A DNA stretch of 64,000 bases, taken from positions 8,607,049 to 8,671,048 of the forward strand of contig NW_023998422.1 of the NCBI RefSeq assembly GCF_014805625.2. Reading direction: 5' to 3'. This DNA comes from Glossina fuscipes (taxonomy: Eukaryota > Arthropoda > Insecta > Diptera > Glossinidae). A program made the position numbers and the translations under genes. Under the pieces are notes generated by a model. It was not told the origin of the DNA. It did not search any database and saw only the letters and a list, made by a program, of their open reading frames with translations. Below, one piece after another: positions 35,402-47,929 of the stretch. The stretch's first letter is position 1. Each line of letters starts with the position of its first letter.

Positions 35402-35906
35402 GCCGGCTGATGTAGCTAGTCCCGATTTAGCTATTATAGAGGATGATCTCAACTTGGAGGAATTAATGAAACAGAAAGCTCTTCTTCAAGCTCGATTAGG
35501 TGCTTACATGTCTGATACTGAAGGTGATGACAGTCGTTCGCAGCGTGAAATGGAACATACTCTACCTGTGAAATGTACTGAAAGTAGTGTAAGCAACAAA
35601 TACAGCAAGCGTAACGAACATACCACCACTGCAAATAGTAAACATAATTTAAATAGAATTTCTAAAGATAATGAATCCGATGTTATATTATTGGATGATT
35701 CTAGCGGTGATCGTTGCACACCGGAACGATTTGACAGACAGCAGAACACGGTAAGGCAAATGGACGAAAGTGGCGAGAAGAGAAAAGCTCATGAGACATC
35801 ACCGTTGTATGTAGATAGACTAACAGATCGACAGATTCCGATAGTCATCATCGTAGCTCATGTACAGAACGGCAGGACATGGAACGGCGCGAAATCGAGG
35901 GAATAG
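35402..35906 (+). pseudogene. Prp4-like kinase (PRPF4B) N-terminal exon fragment
   Basis: After a splice-acceptor-like TGTTTTCAG, an open frame from 35403 reads PADVASPDLAIIEDDLNLEE, then LMKQKALLQARLGAYMSD. This resembles the N-terminal segment of PRP4 kinases (DLALLEDLEKQRALI in human). A charged, low-complexity stretch follows. Near 35825 the protein-like reading passes to another frame (TDSDSHHRSSCTERQDMERR), so there is a frameshift. The kinase domain is absent. PRP4 kinase is a spliceosomal kinase; this copy is most likely a captured or duplicated fragment. Identification from memory of the human sequence is moderate. Confidence 0.5.
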
Positions 35907-35945
35907 GGATTCGTTGTTGCGTTATCATTGCAACATACGCTGCAG

Positions 35946-36320
35946 CTAATTAGAAATTGACCGCAAAGCGCTTTGGCTCCATTTAAGTTCGCTTTGGTGT
36001 TGCAAAGTCGCTGCTGTGACATCTGGTGTACCAGGCGAAATTTTTGTATGATATTGGTTTGGATGATATGCCAACACCACATTATCTACATAATCGACAT
36101 TTAATATGGACATCAGAGCATTTGCCGCATCCTTAACACACTCTTTGGAATTTTTATTCATAAACAATTTCACTCCAATACTTATTTCATTTCGGGCATT
36201 TTCCGTAATTTTTTGTTTCAATTCTGCATTAGCACGCAACACTTGTCCATCGCTTTCGCAAAACTCGATTTGATCATCAATTGCTAGTCGAGATTCCTCG
36301 CCTTCGGCCGCTCAGGCGAA
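35946..36320 (-). pseudogene. Glutamate-cysteine ligase modifier subunit (Gclm) fragment
   Basis: The minus-strand frame reads LAIDDQIEFCESDGQVLRAN, ELKQKITENARNEISIGVKL, and then FMNKN, ALMSILNVDYVDNVVLAYHP. This matches the region of GCLM around VSAKLF and SVLGVAQLDSVIIA. GCLM is the regulatory partner of glutamate-cysteine ligase in glutathione synthesis. Only about 100 of roughly 270 residues are present. The frame breaks at both ends, and the C-terminal part is missing. It abuts the Prp4-like fragment in a convergent arrangement. It is best read as a non-functional gene fragment. Confidence 0.55.
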
Positions 36321-36329
36321 TATTCTTTG

Positions 36330-39300
36330 CTTAATTTCCTACGTTGTGTTTGAAAATAGGTAGAAATTTTAAAGTTGGGAAATTCCCTTCAATAATTCGC
36401 GCCATTTATTTAGTATTCATTTTAGTCAGTATAAATTGAAGATTCACACTCACAAGTCTAATAAAGTTTTCACGATCGCAACTTATTTTTGCAAATAATT
36501 CCTTTGAATTAATTTAATTACGTAAATTTCTTCTATTATGAGTGCGATAAAGGAACCACGCCATTGCATATATATTTTTCTCACACAGTTCATGTAAATA
36601 TATGAACACGATTCTATAGCGACATCTAATTGATAGCGGTGAGATTTTAGTTAGAAGTTAGTTCATTTCTTAGGTTCGTCGCTCTGTCCGCTTTCGAAAT
36701 AAAAAAATTAGAATAGAAAGTTCAAAAACTAGCACACGTGCTTTTAATTGGCGTCCACTCAACTTTAAAAAAAAAACATAAGACGGCTGCATATACCTCT
36801 ATAAGTAGCTATTAATCACTTTGTAAGTTGGTGGCTCGGTTAACGTTGACATATTTTCAATTTATTTTTCTTTATTTTTTATTTCTTCAGGATTCTTCAT
36901 GTCCGCTGACAGATTTTCTCAATTAACAATTTTTTTTTTTTTTTAATTTTTGATCGGAATCACATCAAATTTTCAAAAGTTGAAAAAAAGAAGAAACAAA
37001 AGGTCATATCTGGGCTAAACCGAAGCTTGTATACTCACCACGTCGAAAAGGGCGACATGACCACGGTCTTCCCAAATTTCAATATTGAAACTTGGACCGA
37101 TATATAGAGCAATTTTTTAATACTTAATTAAAAATTCAAAATCGTTTTTCGTTTCTATGGCTTGTTCGCTTCTATTTAAGGGATTTATAAAAATGTTTGT
37201 AGATGGTCCAAATTCACCTACGCGGAAGATGTGAGATGCTTAATGACAGCTATAATTCTTCATTTTAGCGAATGTTAATCCATCAAGAGCAAACGGGTAT
37301 AGGGACATACGTAGATGAAATGACTAATATTTTTAAACTAATCCAAAAAAACTACACTTTACTTTTTCTCAGACGATTTGCAATCAAAGTGACAGATTTA
37401 ATGTACCATTATTCATACAGGTTGTGGTGTAATGAACGAAGAAATACTAAAAGAACTGAAAATAGCTGGCATAAAGTAGATGCACTTAAGAATTTGTCAT
37501 TTATAAAAGTCAAGTGTTCGCACACACTTAAACACATTTACCAATAAACATACATGTATCCGCTATATATATATGTAAAAATTCCACAAAATTTTGGTTT
37601 TTCTAACACATGTAGTTTTCGAAAACTTTTACATATTTACAATATTAATTACTATTCGGTTTGTATTCGATTCTCTTGTAATAGCATCCTTTTACTCATT
37701 TTTATTTAAATATTTAATTAAAAATTTTTCATTTTATCGTAGTGATTGCACAACAGATTTTATAAAAAAAAGAGGAAATCTTTCTTTTTTTTTCTTTCTC
37801 AATCGATCACTTCGCTATCTTACCGTAATTTTGTTTTCCCTCTCTTTCTTTGGCAAAATTTGTATTATTATTTACAAGTATTAACTAACATAGATTCAAA
37901 AATTAAGCAAAAAAAAAAAAAAACCGTTCAAAACCCGTAATTCGTTACACAAAAATAGTTATTTTTTTCTTTACTTATGTGCTGAACATTGTGAGTGACT
38001 GTTGCAACTGTCAGCGAAAATATTTATTGCAGTCTTTGCAAGCAGAGTCATTTAATTTCTGTCTAAATTAACAGCAGCAACAAGTTGTTAATAAGATTCG
38101 AAAGAATACCAACAAGTATTTATCTTACTTCTAATAAAACGTTAATTGTTAATTTTATTAACATAATAATTTTATCCAATTACTGTAGTAGAGAGAGAGA
38201 ACAATGCATTTGAGTAATTTTGTGAAATGTTCATTAACATAGATCCAGAGCAGTTAACATGAAATTATCTTTGGCCGTTCATGTTATCCGGTTTTTTCTT
38301 GGTTTCTTCCTATTATTGTAACTAAAGTTCTGGCAAGATTTTACAGGAGAGTTATTTGCATTTTGCAAAATCTTCATAACATTTACGAGCATTTGTTCGC
38401 CTTCATCAAAGAGAATGAATTATTAATAAGCAAGAGAGATATATAACCGGTTATGGGAATGAAGAGAGTGGAAAACTGAAGAGAAGGGAGAGAAGCGAAA
38501 AAAAGAGGATTTGCAACATTACAAAACGCTCGCAATATAACATTTGTATCAAATGGTATCTTGTATTTGTATAAAAATTGGCCATGTACGAGAATAAGCG
38601 TATAAAAATTGGCCAGATACGAGAATAAGTATATTATATTCTCAATAATTCGAAAAATGTGAGAATAAGCTTCTGAATTTGTTTACATTTGTTGAATAAT
38701 TGTTCAAGTATTGCTTGTTTTCTTAGTTCTGAGAGTAAAATTTATTTTCTTGTACATTTCTTATGGAAGGTGCTTTTGGCTTTGCTACGAATAAAATCTT
38801 TTTCCTTCAAATCTTTTTTATTACTGTTTTTACTTCTAAACAAATTATTATTTGTTTTACATTTTAAATGGGAATTTTTTTTTAAATTCATTCTATCCAA
38901 AATTAATAAGAAAAGATTACCGAAATCATTACATTAAAACTAAATTCAATCGACCCCAAAAATGGCAGTACGATAATTTAAACATGCATTAGTACTAGGA
39001 ATTAAAAGATTGTCGCAGAGGAATCATATTTTCAGTTTTCATATTATATAAAAATCTTAATGTGCAACGGTACTTCGTTTTCAGTATTTAATGTCAAATA
39101 TAGTCGCATTGTTATATTAATCCATAAGAAGGAATGGCTAGAATTGCCCTTTGAAGTGGTAAGTAAATAACTGAAGCATTAAGCAATTCGTATGCCATGA
39201 ATTGGGCGCAGTAAAGACAGGAACGAAAGTTATATTAGTGTTGTTTGCCTTTGTAATAAGAGGACGTTAAGGAACATCTTTGGAACAAAGTCATACTTGC

Positions 39301-40360
39301 TTTTCACGCACCCAAATTCTTTTCAGCGTACATTAATGTTAAGAAATTTTGTCAAGAGAATGTATTTTCTTAAATACAATTTAACGACGAGAAGTTCCGT
39401 GTACCGTTTATTCATTTGCATACCACAACACATTTCATATTGAGTTGATTCGTAATTTTTTAAAATATTCTTTTCAGATTCATGATTTAATAAAAGACGA
39501 CGATCTTTCAGTAAATCTTTCAGGGAAGACAATGCATACAAAGAAGTACTGAATTGGATAAAATACGATTCGAAGAAACGATAAAGTTATCTGGCAAAGC
39601 TAATGCGCGACGTTCGTCTGACTTTTGTTAGAACTGAATTCTTGCTAGATCACATCCCTACTGAAATTATGCTTACAAGCGATCCGCAATGCAATCAATT
39701 TTTTATTGAAGTCTTGAGAAGTTCATAAAAAATGTTTTAATGTTTATTGGCTGTGAAATTCTTTTTCAATTTTTTTTTCATTGTGTTTAATGGTAAAGTT
39801 GGTTGATGTTGTCACACCACAACAGCAAAAAAAATTGTAATTTTCTTGAACTAATACTCAAAAAAATAAGCTTTAAATTATAAAAATATATTTTGCTTTT
39901 TATTTCTTATTTATTTAAAAATTTCCATTTGAAAGTTTTCGATGGCATATTATGTTCTATTTACAATGAACTCAGATGTAATAAATTTCTTAGAGTTTTT
40001 AACTGTACAGTACCACGTACGGTGAATTATGGGTTGACAGCGGAACAGAGCTTCTCATATTGAGCACTCTGTCGCATCAGTCTCTACCAATGCTCAAAAT
40101 TATCATCAATGGCTTTCAACTGCGCTACTGGATTATGGATCTAATTTTAAATTAACTGGTCCAAAAAAAAAAAAAAAAAAAGAAAAAGGAGAAATAATTT
40201 ATCTAATATTTTTGTGTCCTTATATTAGCAATTTTTGGTATATTACTTCACTATCAATTCATTGATGAACAGAAACAAAAAAAAAAAAGAAAATGTATTA
40301 ACAAAAAATAAAAGCAAAATATCGCTTTACTCAAAAAAAACCAAAATATATACTGACAAT
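36330..40360. other. Gene-poor region
   Basis: AT-rich with poly-A/T tracts, a 31-base tandem duplication at 38569-38630, and no supported gene. A stretch at 37001-37130 (GGGCTAAACCGAAGCTTGTA and onward) has the look of another dispersed repeat, but only one copy is present. Confidence 0.4.
38569..38630. repeat. 31-base tandem duplication
   Basis: Two adjacent units, each GTATAAAAATTGGCCA followed by a TACGAGAATAAG ending, differ at only a few bases. Confidence 0.75.
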
Positions 40361-40365
40361 TATAA

Positions 40366-41365
40366 TCAATTCTTTTTTCTCTTCTCCTCTAAAATTTCCA
40401 ATTTTTTCCTTTTAATTCCAATAATTTCTTTCATATTTTCTTCGTACATTTCCAGCTTCGTCTTCTTTAGTTTTAAAATTTCTTTCGTGTTTTCTTCGCA
40501 TAATAACATCTTTTGCTTTGTTACATTCAGTATTTCCTTTGTAGTTTCTTCGTCTTGTTCCAAATCTCTCTTCTTCACAACATTTAGAATTTCTTTCGTA
40601 TTTTTCTCTATTTCAACCAATTTCTCTATAATCAATTTTTGGTTTTCGGTTTGTGCCTTTAAGACCTCGAGTATTAACTTTTCGCAGCCAATCGGCTCGT
40701 TATGTTCTATCGAGTCCTCATTAATATTTTCCCTTGACACGCATTGATGCGTTTCCTCATTTTTTGTCGTTGTTGAGTTCGTCTGGCTACTTACCTCCAC
40801 ATATATTATATCATTTTCTTTCACTTTTTTACCACTTGAGCCAAGTGATGCTCGCAGTGATTTCGTCAACACATTGCATTTTGTCAAATTTGCTACTGCT
40901 TCTTCCATAGGGCTTAAGTGGAGACTTTTTTTATTATTTGCTATTTTGCGTTTAAGGTTTGCTTTAAAATGGGTCCATACCTAATGAAAATTTGTAAAAT
41001 CGAAATTCATTGGAAGAAGAAAAAAGTGAGTATATTAAAACCGATCAAGTCTGATCTTCAGCATACGTAGTGCGATGGAATTGAAATGCATACCCTTAGC
41101 CATTCTTCAGGCAAGCGTATAGGCGGTCCATAAGCGTTCATTTCGAAAGCCAACTCTTCAATTTTCTCTTTCAATTGACACTTATTTGGCCCATAGTGTC
41201 CTTTGCCTTTAGCTATGTCCGGATGTTGTTTCATCCATTCTACCATAGCTTTGAATTGCTTTTTGTTTGTAATTTTAATACTAGAAGTAAATTATTTTTA
41301 TGCATAATTTTTAGAAAACATACATTTTTTCTTACGTACTTTTTTTCCATTTTATTTTTCCGCAT
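40366..41365 (-). CDS. Zeste-type Myb/SANT-like protein with repeated coiled coil
   Basis: Three exons (41340-41365, 41094-41280, 40366-40980) join with correct phases and GT-AG ends into 275 residues. Residues about 15-85 form a zeste-like Myb/SANT DNA-binding domain: KQFKAMVEWMKQHPDIAKGK, KEKIEELAFEMNAYG, EEWLRVWTHFKANLKRKIAN. The middle is Ser/Thr/Glu-rich. Residues 195-268 contain four consecutive 18-19-residue units, each with an EExTKEIL-type core (KEIL/KEII at about 200, 219, 237 and 255), predicted to make a continuous helix or coiled coil. Such proteins are usually nuclear DNA-binding factors. Some relatives derive from Harbinger-type transposons, so a domesticated transposon protein is possible. 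I assign no specific target or name. Confidence 0.75.
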
Positions 41366-41623
41366 ATTTGTTATATTAGAGTTTTATTAGCGACAATTGT
41401 CTCTGTAATCAGTTGTAAAGACTTATGTAAATCGACAACAGTACACTGAGTTTCTTTGAGACTGTTGTGAACTATAATAGCATGAAAAGTATCTGACGTT
41501 AAGTTGTAAGCAATGAAAATCACAATTAATTGACGACACAAGAATTCAAGAGGCTATCATAACAAGTGTTGTGAACTGACGACGACAACACAACTTTGAT
41601 TATAGTTGTGAGTCATCATAATA

Positions 41624-41872
41624 TCATCTAATCCAATCTGGCTGACACATGTTCCCACTTTTTTTTTTTGCTAATTTATATTGTAAAACTTTCGATCTTG
41701 TAATGATATTTATGAAAAAACATTTTTCCGGTTTCCAAGTTACACCTCTTTTAGTGGCAACAGATTTTCGGTCCTTTTGGACGAGTTTCGCTGCTTGCTG
41801 TCCATTTGGCTGGCAGACGCTAGAGTGTAGCGATGAATCGCCTACTTCATCCATTGTCATATATATCATGGA
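41624..41872 (-). pseudogene. Possible mariner-type transposase fragment
   Basis: A minus-strand frame includes IYMTMDEVGDSSLH, then NGQQAAKLVQKDRK and KRGVTW. This recalls the mariner segment around the second catalytic Asp (VTMDETW...H, then Q/S-rich, then PKRGKT). Stops surround it and no other transposase part is readable nearby. Weak support. Confidence 0.3.
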
Positions 41873-41889
41873 AAAGTCCTAAACAACTC

Positions 41890-43190
41890 CAGCATCACAC
41901 TGACCCCTTCTGGGAAGCTACGGCTTAATTTCTAAGCCCATTTGGATACATTTTCACAATAAATAAAAAATTAATAATAAAATAAGAAACATACTCGGCT
42001 TAGCTTTCGATATTTGATATTCTTGATGAAATTGTTGATGAGCAACTTCGGCTTGTTTCTAACCTCTGTAATATGTTCGTAGGTGTCTTTAGAAAGTAAT
42101 CATAGGTTCTACGAAAAAAAAAAAAGTCTGAGATGATGTGTTGATTATTGATTATGGGAGAGCGACCTTTGTTCCTCATAATGTAGTCAAAAGTTAGTAG
42201 TAGTCAAAGTACCCTCGCCATACAGCCTTTTGGCCGCCTATCAAGCTCACGATATACAAAGCAACTTGTGCCAATAATAAATTTGCTTTGTGAAAAAATT
42301 CAGTTGCTTAGTCCTCAATCACCCTCACAATAACTATAGCATCACTTCATCCCCGATTCTCGAATCAGCGTATGGAACTAATTTCGAGACGTGATGTTAA
42401 TGTTTGAATCCAAAGGCTCGCAATTGCCCTAAACTAAAACATTCGGAATCCCAAAAGCATTAACAAAACACACAAACAATATGTGACTTCCTTCCATAGC
42501 TGAGTAAGACATGGCAAATATATTTAATTACGCTTCCTGGGTCACTTGCAACATAAAACTTTGCCAAAACAATACAAATTTTGCACGCTTACCTTGTGCA
42601 GCCCATTTACGTGAAGGGAGCGTGATTTTCTGAAGTCTCATTATTGATAGCATAATTTTTACTATACGTTTGCGACTTTTTCTTAAAGTTGCAGGAAGTT
42701 TCCTTGAAACATGGAGCAGTTATCGCTTTGATCACTAATCGCTAAGACCAATATACCAATATATCGGGCAGTTATGATTGTAGGGCGTAGTTCATGTTTT
42801 AGTTCTAAAATCCGATTATAACCTTAAGCTTCGTTACTGCTTTCTTACGATTGCCAATACCACGTAAAAGCCACCTTAGTCTGATGTGTGTGTGCGTACG
42901 TTTCAAAATCTTCATCATATTCGCTGCATTCAAAAAGTTTTGTACCGATGTCGTTTTCCATGCTTCTATTTACTTACTTTTGAACTTTCTCCTATCTGAT
43001 CTGATCAATTTCTTTTAAAATAATGTATTACATGTTACTCCTTTAGAAAGTATTCTTAATGAATTGAATTTAATCAACCGTAAGTACATTCTCTTCTCGT
43101 TTAAACTGTTATCGACTAACTCTATATTTAAAATAATATATTTATAAAACAATTGTTAGCCGTTGAAACTAAGGGCAAACCCATATGCAT
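41890..43190. other. No recognised gene
   Basis: Intergenic stretch downstream of Rif1. Short minus-strand frames are interrupted by stops and cannot be assigned. Confidence 0.4.
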
Positions 43191-43195
43191 AAAAA

Positions 43196-46100
43196 TTACA
43201 AATTAGATGAAGAGTCTGCGGCAGATTCCGACACTAACGACGCCGTAGTCATCTGTATGGTATCGGTTGGGGTTTTGTTGTTGCGAAAACGCATTAATGT
43301 GCTTATTAAGTCAAGTATATGTTCGTCGGAGAATTGACATTGCCGTAATAAGTTTTTAACGTGACCAACACGTTCCTCTTCGTTTTTACAATTTTTCAAA
43401 ACATTAGGTAACTGCTCCAGAAGATTATTACGACAATTCGAATTGATTTGCGATTTGGCACAAACGTATTCTATAACCGAATTTAGATTAAGACGATCGC
43501 ACACCACAGTTGAGAGATTCTCTTGTACGGCATGATCTAGAAAATCTTTCGAATGATTTTCTGAAAAAGTCTCCAAGACATTGCTTTTGATTTTTGCATG
43601 TGTAATCATAGCGTCTGAGAGAAATTTTGCTACAGTATTTGTAAATTTAAGTTGTGGTGACTTTTCGAGATTAAAATATTTGATCAATAGGTTATCCAAT
43701 GAACACTGTTCTGTAACTATTTTCAAAGCATTTTCAAGATTTAACTCAGCTGCTAGGCTATGAGATGTGCATTGATGTTCATCAGGCATGTCTAAGGCAC
43801 TATTGTCCGAGGGCAGTTCAGAAGTACTACTGCCTGCTTCTGCTGGGTTATCGTCACTATTGGCAGATGTATTACGACTGTCATCCCATCTAAGCGAATC
43901 TAAAGCATTCTCATCTACCATATCCATATCTGTTGATGTTTTTCCATCAGCAGGGCTCTTCTCATTATTACCTTCCGCGTTATGAGGATATTTTTCAATT
44001 TCGATTAAGCTATCCAATTTGCTACGTCTTCTTAAGACATATTTAATCTCTAACGGCGAGGGCGAAGTGTTTATTTTATCCATAATGAGACAACTAGAAA
44101 AGGAAAATATATATTTAGAAGAACTTCATCAAATATTTTTATTTTCTGCTAACCGTTTGGGTTTAGTTTTACTTTCTTCTACATCTCTAATATATTCCTT
44201 TGTCACGGAAACCGGGGGATCGTGAAAACTCACTCTTTTTCGCTTCGTAGCGGGTGAGTCGTACGGTGTCATATCATCTAGGGTATCCTGATGCAATTTA
44301 CGTTTTAGTATACTAACAGAAGGACTGGCTGTCGGCGATGGTAGACGTTTAGAAAAAACCAAAAGCTCTTTGGTTTGTAATGGTGTAGAAGTGTGTTCTG
44401 TACCAGTCAATTCCATCAGTTCACCGTGAGCACTACGTTGTTGATGCGGCGTAGAAGCTACACTTGTCGATTGGTTGCTATTAGCCTCCAGTTTTTTCTG
44501 TCGTATCATGTTAATCAGTTGAGCTCCACGGCCCGTTAAATGTGAACAAGGTTTCGGTTTTAACGTAGGACTGGTGCTGTTGTTAATTATCTTACGTCCA
44601 GGAGGAGAAGACTATAGCAAAAGTAATTATGATATCTACTCATGGCTATTAAAATCACAACCTACCAATAATGTAAATTTAGTAGTAGGTATTATCTTTT
44701 TCGGCGAAATCTCTTTCACCGGTGTTATCTCATTCAACGATTGACCTTCCTTACAATGGAGTATGGCAGTGTTTTCAAGGTTCTCAATTGAATCATTCTC
44801 TCTATTTTCATTGATATGAAGAGCGTTAGATGAATTTTTATCGCTTGGTGATAAAATTTCTTCTTCCGTGTTTGTTAAGTCTACAATTTCTCTGTCCTTC
44901 ACTCGTTCTGCAGGGCTTTCGTTTACTAAATTCGCCATAAGATCTGCAGTATTCACTTCGGTTTCTGGCTCTTGTACTTTATTTTTTTTAAGTTTATGCT
45001 CTTCTAGTATTATTTCGGACTCTTTGAACAAATCTTCACTTTGCGGAAGAGCCGCACTAACTAACGCCTCCGCAGCTTTATTACGACACGTTGCCAACAA
45101 AAATATGTGAAAATATGATATAGATATGTTGAATATTTCTTTTCTTACCCGTCTCCTCTTGTTGGTTATGATGAATTTTTTCCTCCGGGATAAGCGGAGA
45201 TTTTGATTTTTCCTCAGGATTTTTAACATCGTTTTTGGCGCGTAAACAAAGTTTGCGTGATTGCGGCTACAAAATTTAGCATAATTAGCTAACTTCATTT
45301 TCATTAGCTTATTTCATTAGTTTCTATAAAAATATACCTTCTTCGTTTGGTTATCGCCAGCTACTCTTGTCACTTTGTCCTTCTCCTCTTTCGTTTCTTC
45401 TTCTATCTTTTTTAATGCCTCCTGTTTTTTACTGTTATTGCGCGTGTTATACTTCTCACCTTCTTCTGATTGTTTAGATTTAGGTGAGCTTTTAACCCCA
45501 TTACCTTTGTCTTTGTCTCTCTCCTCTTCTTCATCTTTGTTAGGCTCCTGGCTTTCCAAAACAATTTCAGACTTATCTTTCTGAGCAATGACAATTTTTT
45601 TTGGCGTCCACGGTTTCAACGAACTATCTTGGGATTGACTCATATCATTATATAAAGCAGGTATATCTTGCTTTTCAGCCATTCGCTCCTTTTGGCGTTC
45701 TGTTAATTTATCTGGATTTAGGCTCCATACAGAGGGTATAACAACAAACAACATGTCATTACCTTTCAAAATCTCTTTCATTTGGGAAAGCAACTCTTTA
45801 GCGGGATGTTGGCGCAACTTATCTAAAACTGCCTTCTTCCATTCCTCCAGGAAACAGGTATCCATGTCTTTATCATTAAAACGCTTTACGGATGTTGCAA
45901 TTTCTCGAAGGTTGTCAAACAATTCAGAGATATCTTCATTTTTCAATTTCATTAAAGCCTTGGAAAAAGTATCCAAAGCAGCTCTTAATATATCTTTTGG
46001 CAATTTAAATGGCTCTTGGTGCTGCTTTAGAAGTTCCTGCATTAAATCGAATACCTCTTTGAATTTCTTTTGCCGGTTGCGTGTGTTTTCCAACGTCAAG

Positions 46101-47927
46101 ACATTCGTCACGTAAGCATCGAAGAGTTCAGAAAACGACATTGTTTCATTGCGGGTTAGTAATAATTCTTTCAAACTATTTTTCACTTGACTTAAAAATT
46201 TTGGACGATCTGGAGAATTTTGTCCGGCACGCAAAAGTTGACACCACACTGTACAGAATACTTGATCAAAACTATTATTAGAGCGAATACCAGCAAAACC
46301 GACACTTAACTGCAAAGGCCATAACAACCAACGTTCCACTGCAGTGGCATTCTCTTTAATCCTTACATCCAAAAGGTTTTGTTTCAAATATTGCATTAAA
46401 TCGTGGGAAACCTTTAACCAAATCAATAGTTTCATTTCAAAGGCCTGGTAATCCTCGTCCTCATTCTGGCAGTGGAAGATATGTTCCAGCAACGTGTTTA
46501 AAAAACGCCACTTTTGTGTGCCACTTTCATGCAATTCCAAGCTAAAAACCCTCTGTACACATCTTTCTAATATGGCTGGGGGTATAATGGCTTGCCCTTT
46601 TATAAAAAGACGAGTAAATCCTTTTATTACACTACCGAATATATCCAAATTTTCGACAGTTTTCCGCATATGCAAAACTTCGGACGCTAATATATTCATA
46701 GCATAGCCTACTAAGCGAGGAGAATCCTTTATCATAGGAACCAAAGCGTCTGCGACATAAGCGGTTAACAGAGGTATATCCTTACTTAAGGTCATTAACA
46801 TAAGTTGCCGCAAAAGTTGCTGATAAAGTAACTGCCTGCCTAAATCCTGATCTGGATTTTGTTGATCCTCTAGCGTTATTAAACGCAAAGCTTGAAAAGA
46901 AGCCTTAACTAGAGGTTGCCAATACTTTTCTAGAATTTCAGAGTCCAGTAAAGGAGATGGTACCGAAAGATTTTCCAACTTTCTCTCACGCAGACAACGT
47001 TCTAATGTCTCATTTTTACCACAGCTGAGCAATTTAGCTAAACAAAGCAAAGCCAGTTCTTTAACTATTTCATATTGTTGTGCGGTACACACCGATGTTT
47101 CTGACGACGACCCGTTACCAAAACAAAATATTAGAAATGGTCCGACACACATCTCGAAATGTTTCACTAAGTCACTATCCAAACAAGTCAGCAAATACCA
47201 CCATACGCGCAATTTCACTTCAGCACCCAAAGCTGATTTGGATTGCGACGATTTCAATGGTATACAAATAAGTTTTAATCGTTTGGGAGAACTTATTTCC
47301 ATATATTTGGCAAATATTTGGATAAGCAAACGCCAACAATGAAACGATTCTATTCTCACGGTGTTGTCACCATTACGAAAACCCATTTCCACTATAGCCA
47401 AGAAAGTGTTTATTGTGCTGGCCTTTTTTGCTAGTTCACGATCTAAAAGACGTATAAAAAAACCCCATACTCGATACCAAGAGGAATTACGATTCTCTAA
47501 TAATTTGTGTATTTTACTGGCCTCTGCAGTCAAAGCAGCTTTTAGCGCAGGCCATTGTTTACATTTATGCATGGTTTCAATATCCAATGAAATCATGCCC
47601 TGTTCAAAAGCTTCAACTGCTTTACTTTGTATGGCACGATCCGCATCAAACATTAAAGGTAAAATATCATTCAGCCAAAAATTGAACATTTCATCATTGG
47701 CTATTTTACCACCCATTAGGCTTGTTGTTTTACAGGTGCTCGTTAATAAATCCAGCATCTAATAAAATAATCAATGCAAATAAATGCAATTAGATGCTAG
47801 GATGTTGACAAACTTGTGAAAAAACTTGAATACATACGCTGCAATATAAATGACGCTGATTATTTTTGAGAATCTCTTTGGATGAGCAGTAAACTCCATA
47901 ATATGCTTCGCTCATCTCGGTCTCCAT
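43196..47927 (-). CDS. Rif1: Rap1-interacting factor 1 (Rif1), near-complete
   Basis: Six exons (47838-47927, 45338-47758, 45149-45266, 44666-45075, 44154-44611, 43196-44093) join with correct phases into 1464 residues. The large second exon holds the Rif1 HEAT-repeat region; FWLNDILPLMFDADR, WYRVWGFFIRLLDREL and KLRVWWYLLTCLDSDL align with human Rif1. The PP1-docking SILK motif lies at residues 1113-1116 (44303-44314) and RVSF at 1139-1142 (44225-44236), in the C-terminal part as in other animals. The last exon carries the C-terminal domain (NALKIVTEQCSLDNLLIKYF and onward). Rif1 recruits PP1 to chromatin, delays late origins and controls replication timing and underreplication. The first exon I can see starts METEMSEAYYG but is preceded by GTTCTAG, and about 100 residues of the usual N-terminus are missing. 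A further upstream exon is therefore likely, and the true start is uncertain. Confidence 0.9.
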
Positions 47928-47929
47928 TC

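Noticed and set aside
40235..40747. 170-codon plus-strand open frame rich in Phe and Ser
   Set aside because: It is the antisense shadow of the Lys/Glu-rich coiled-coil exon of the zeste-like gene.
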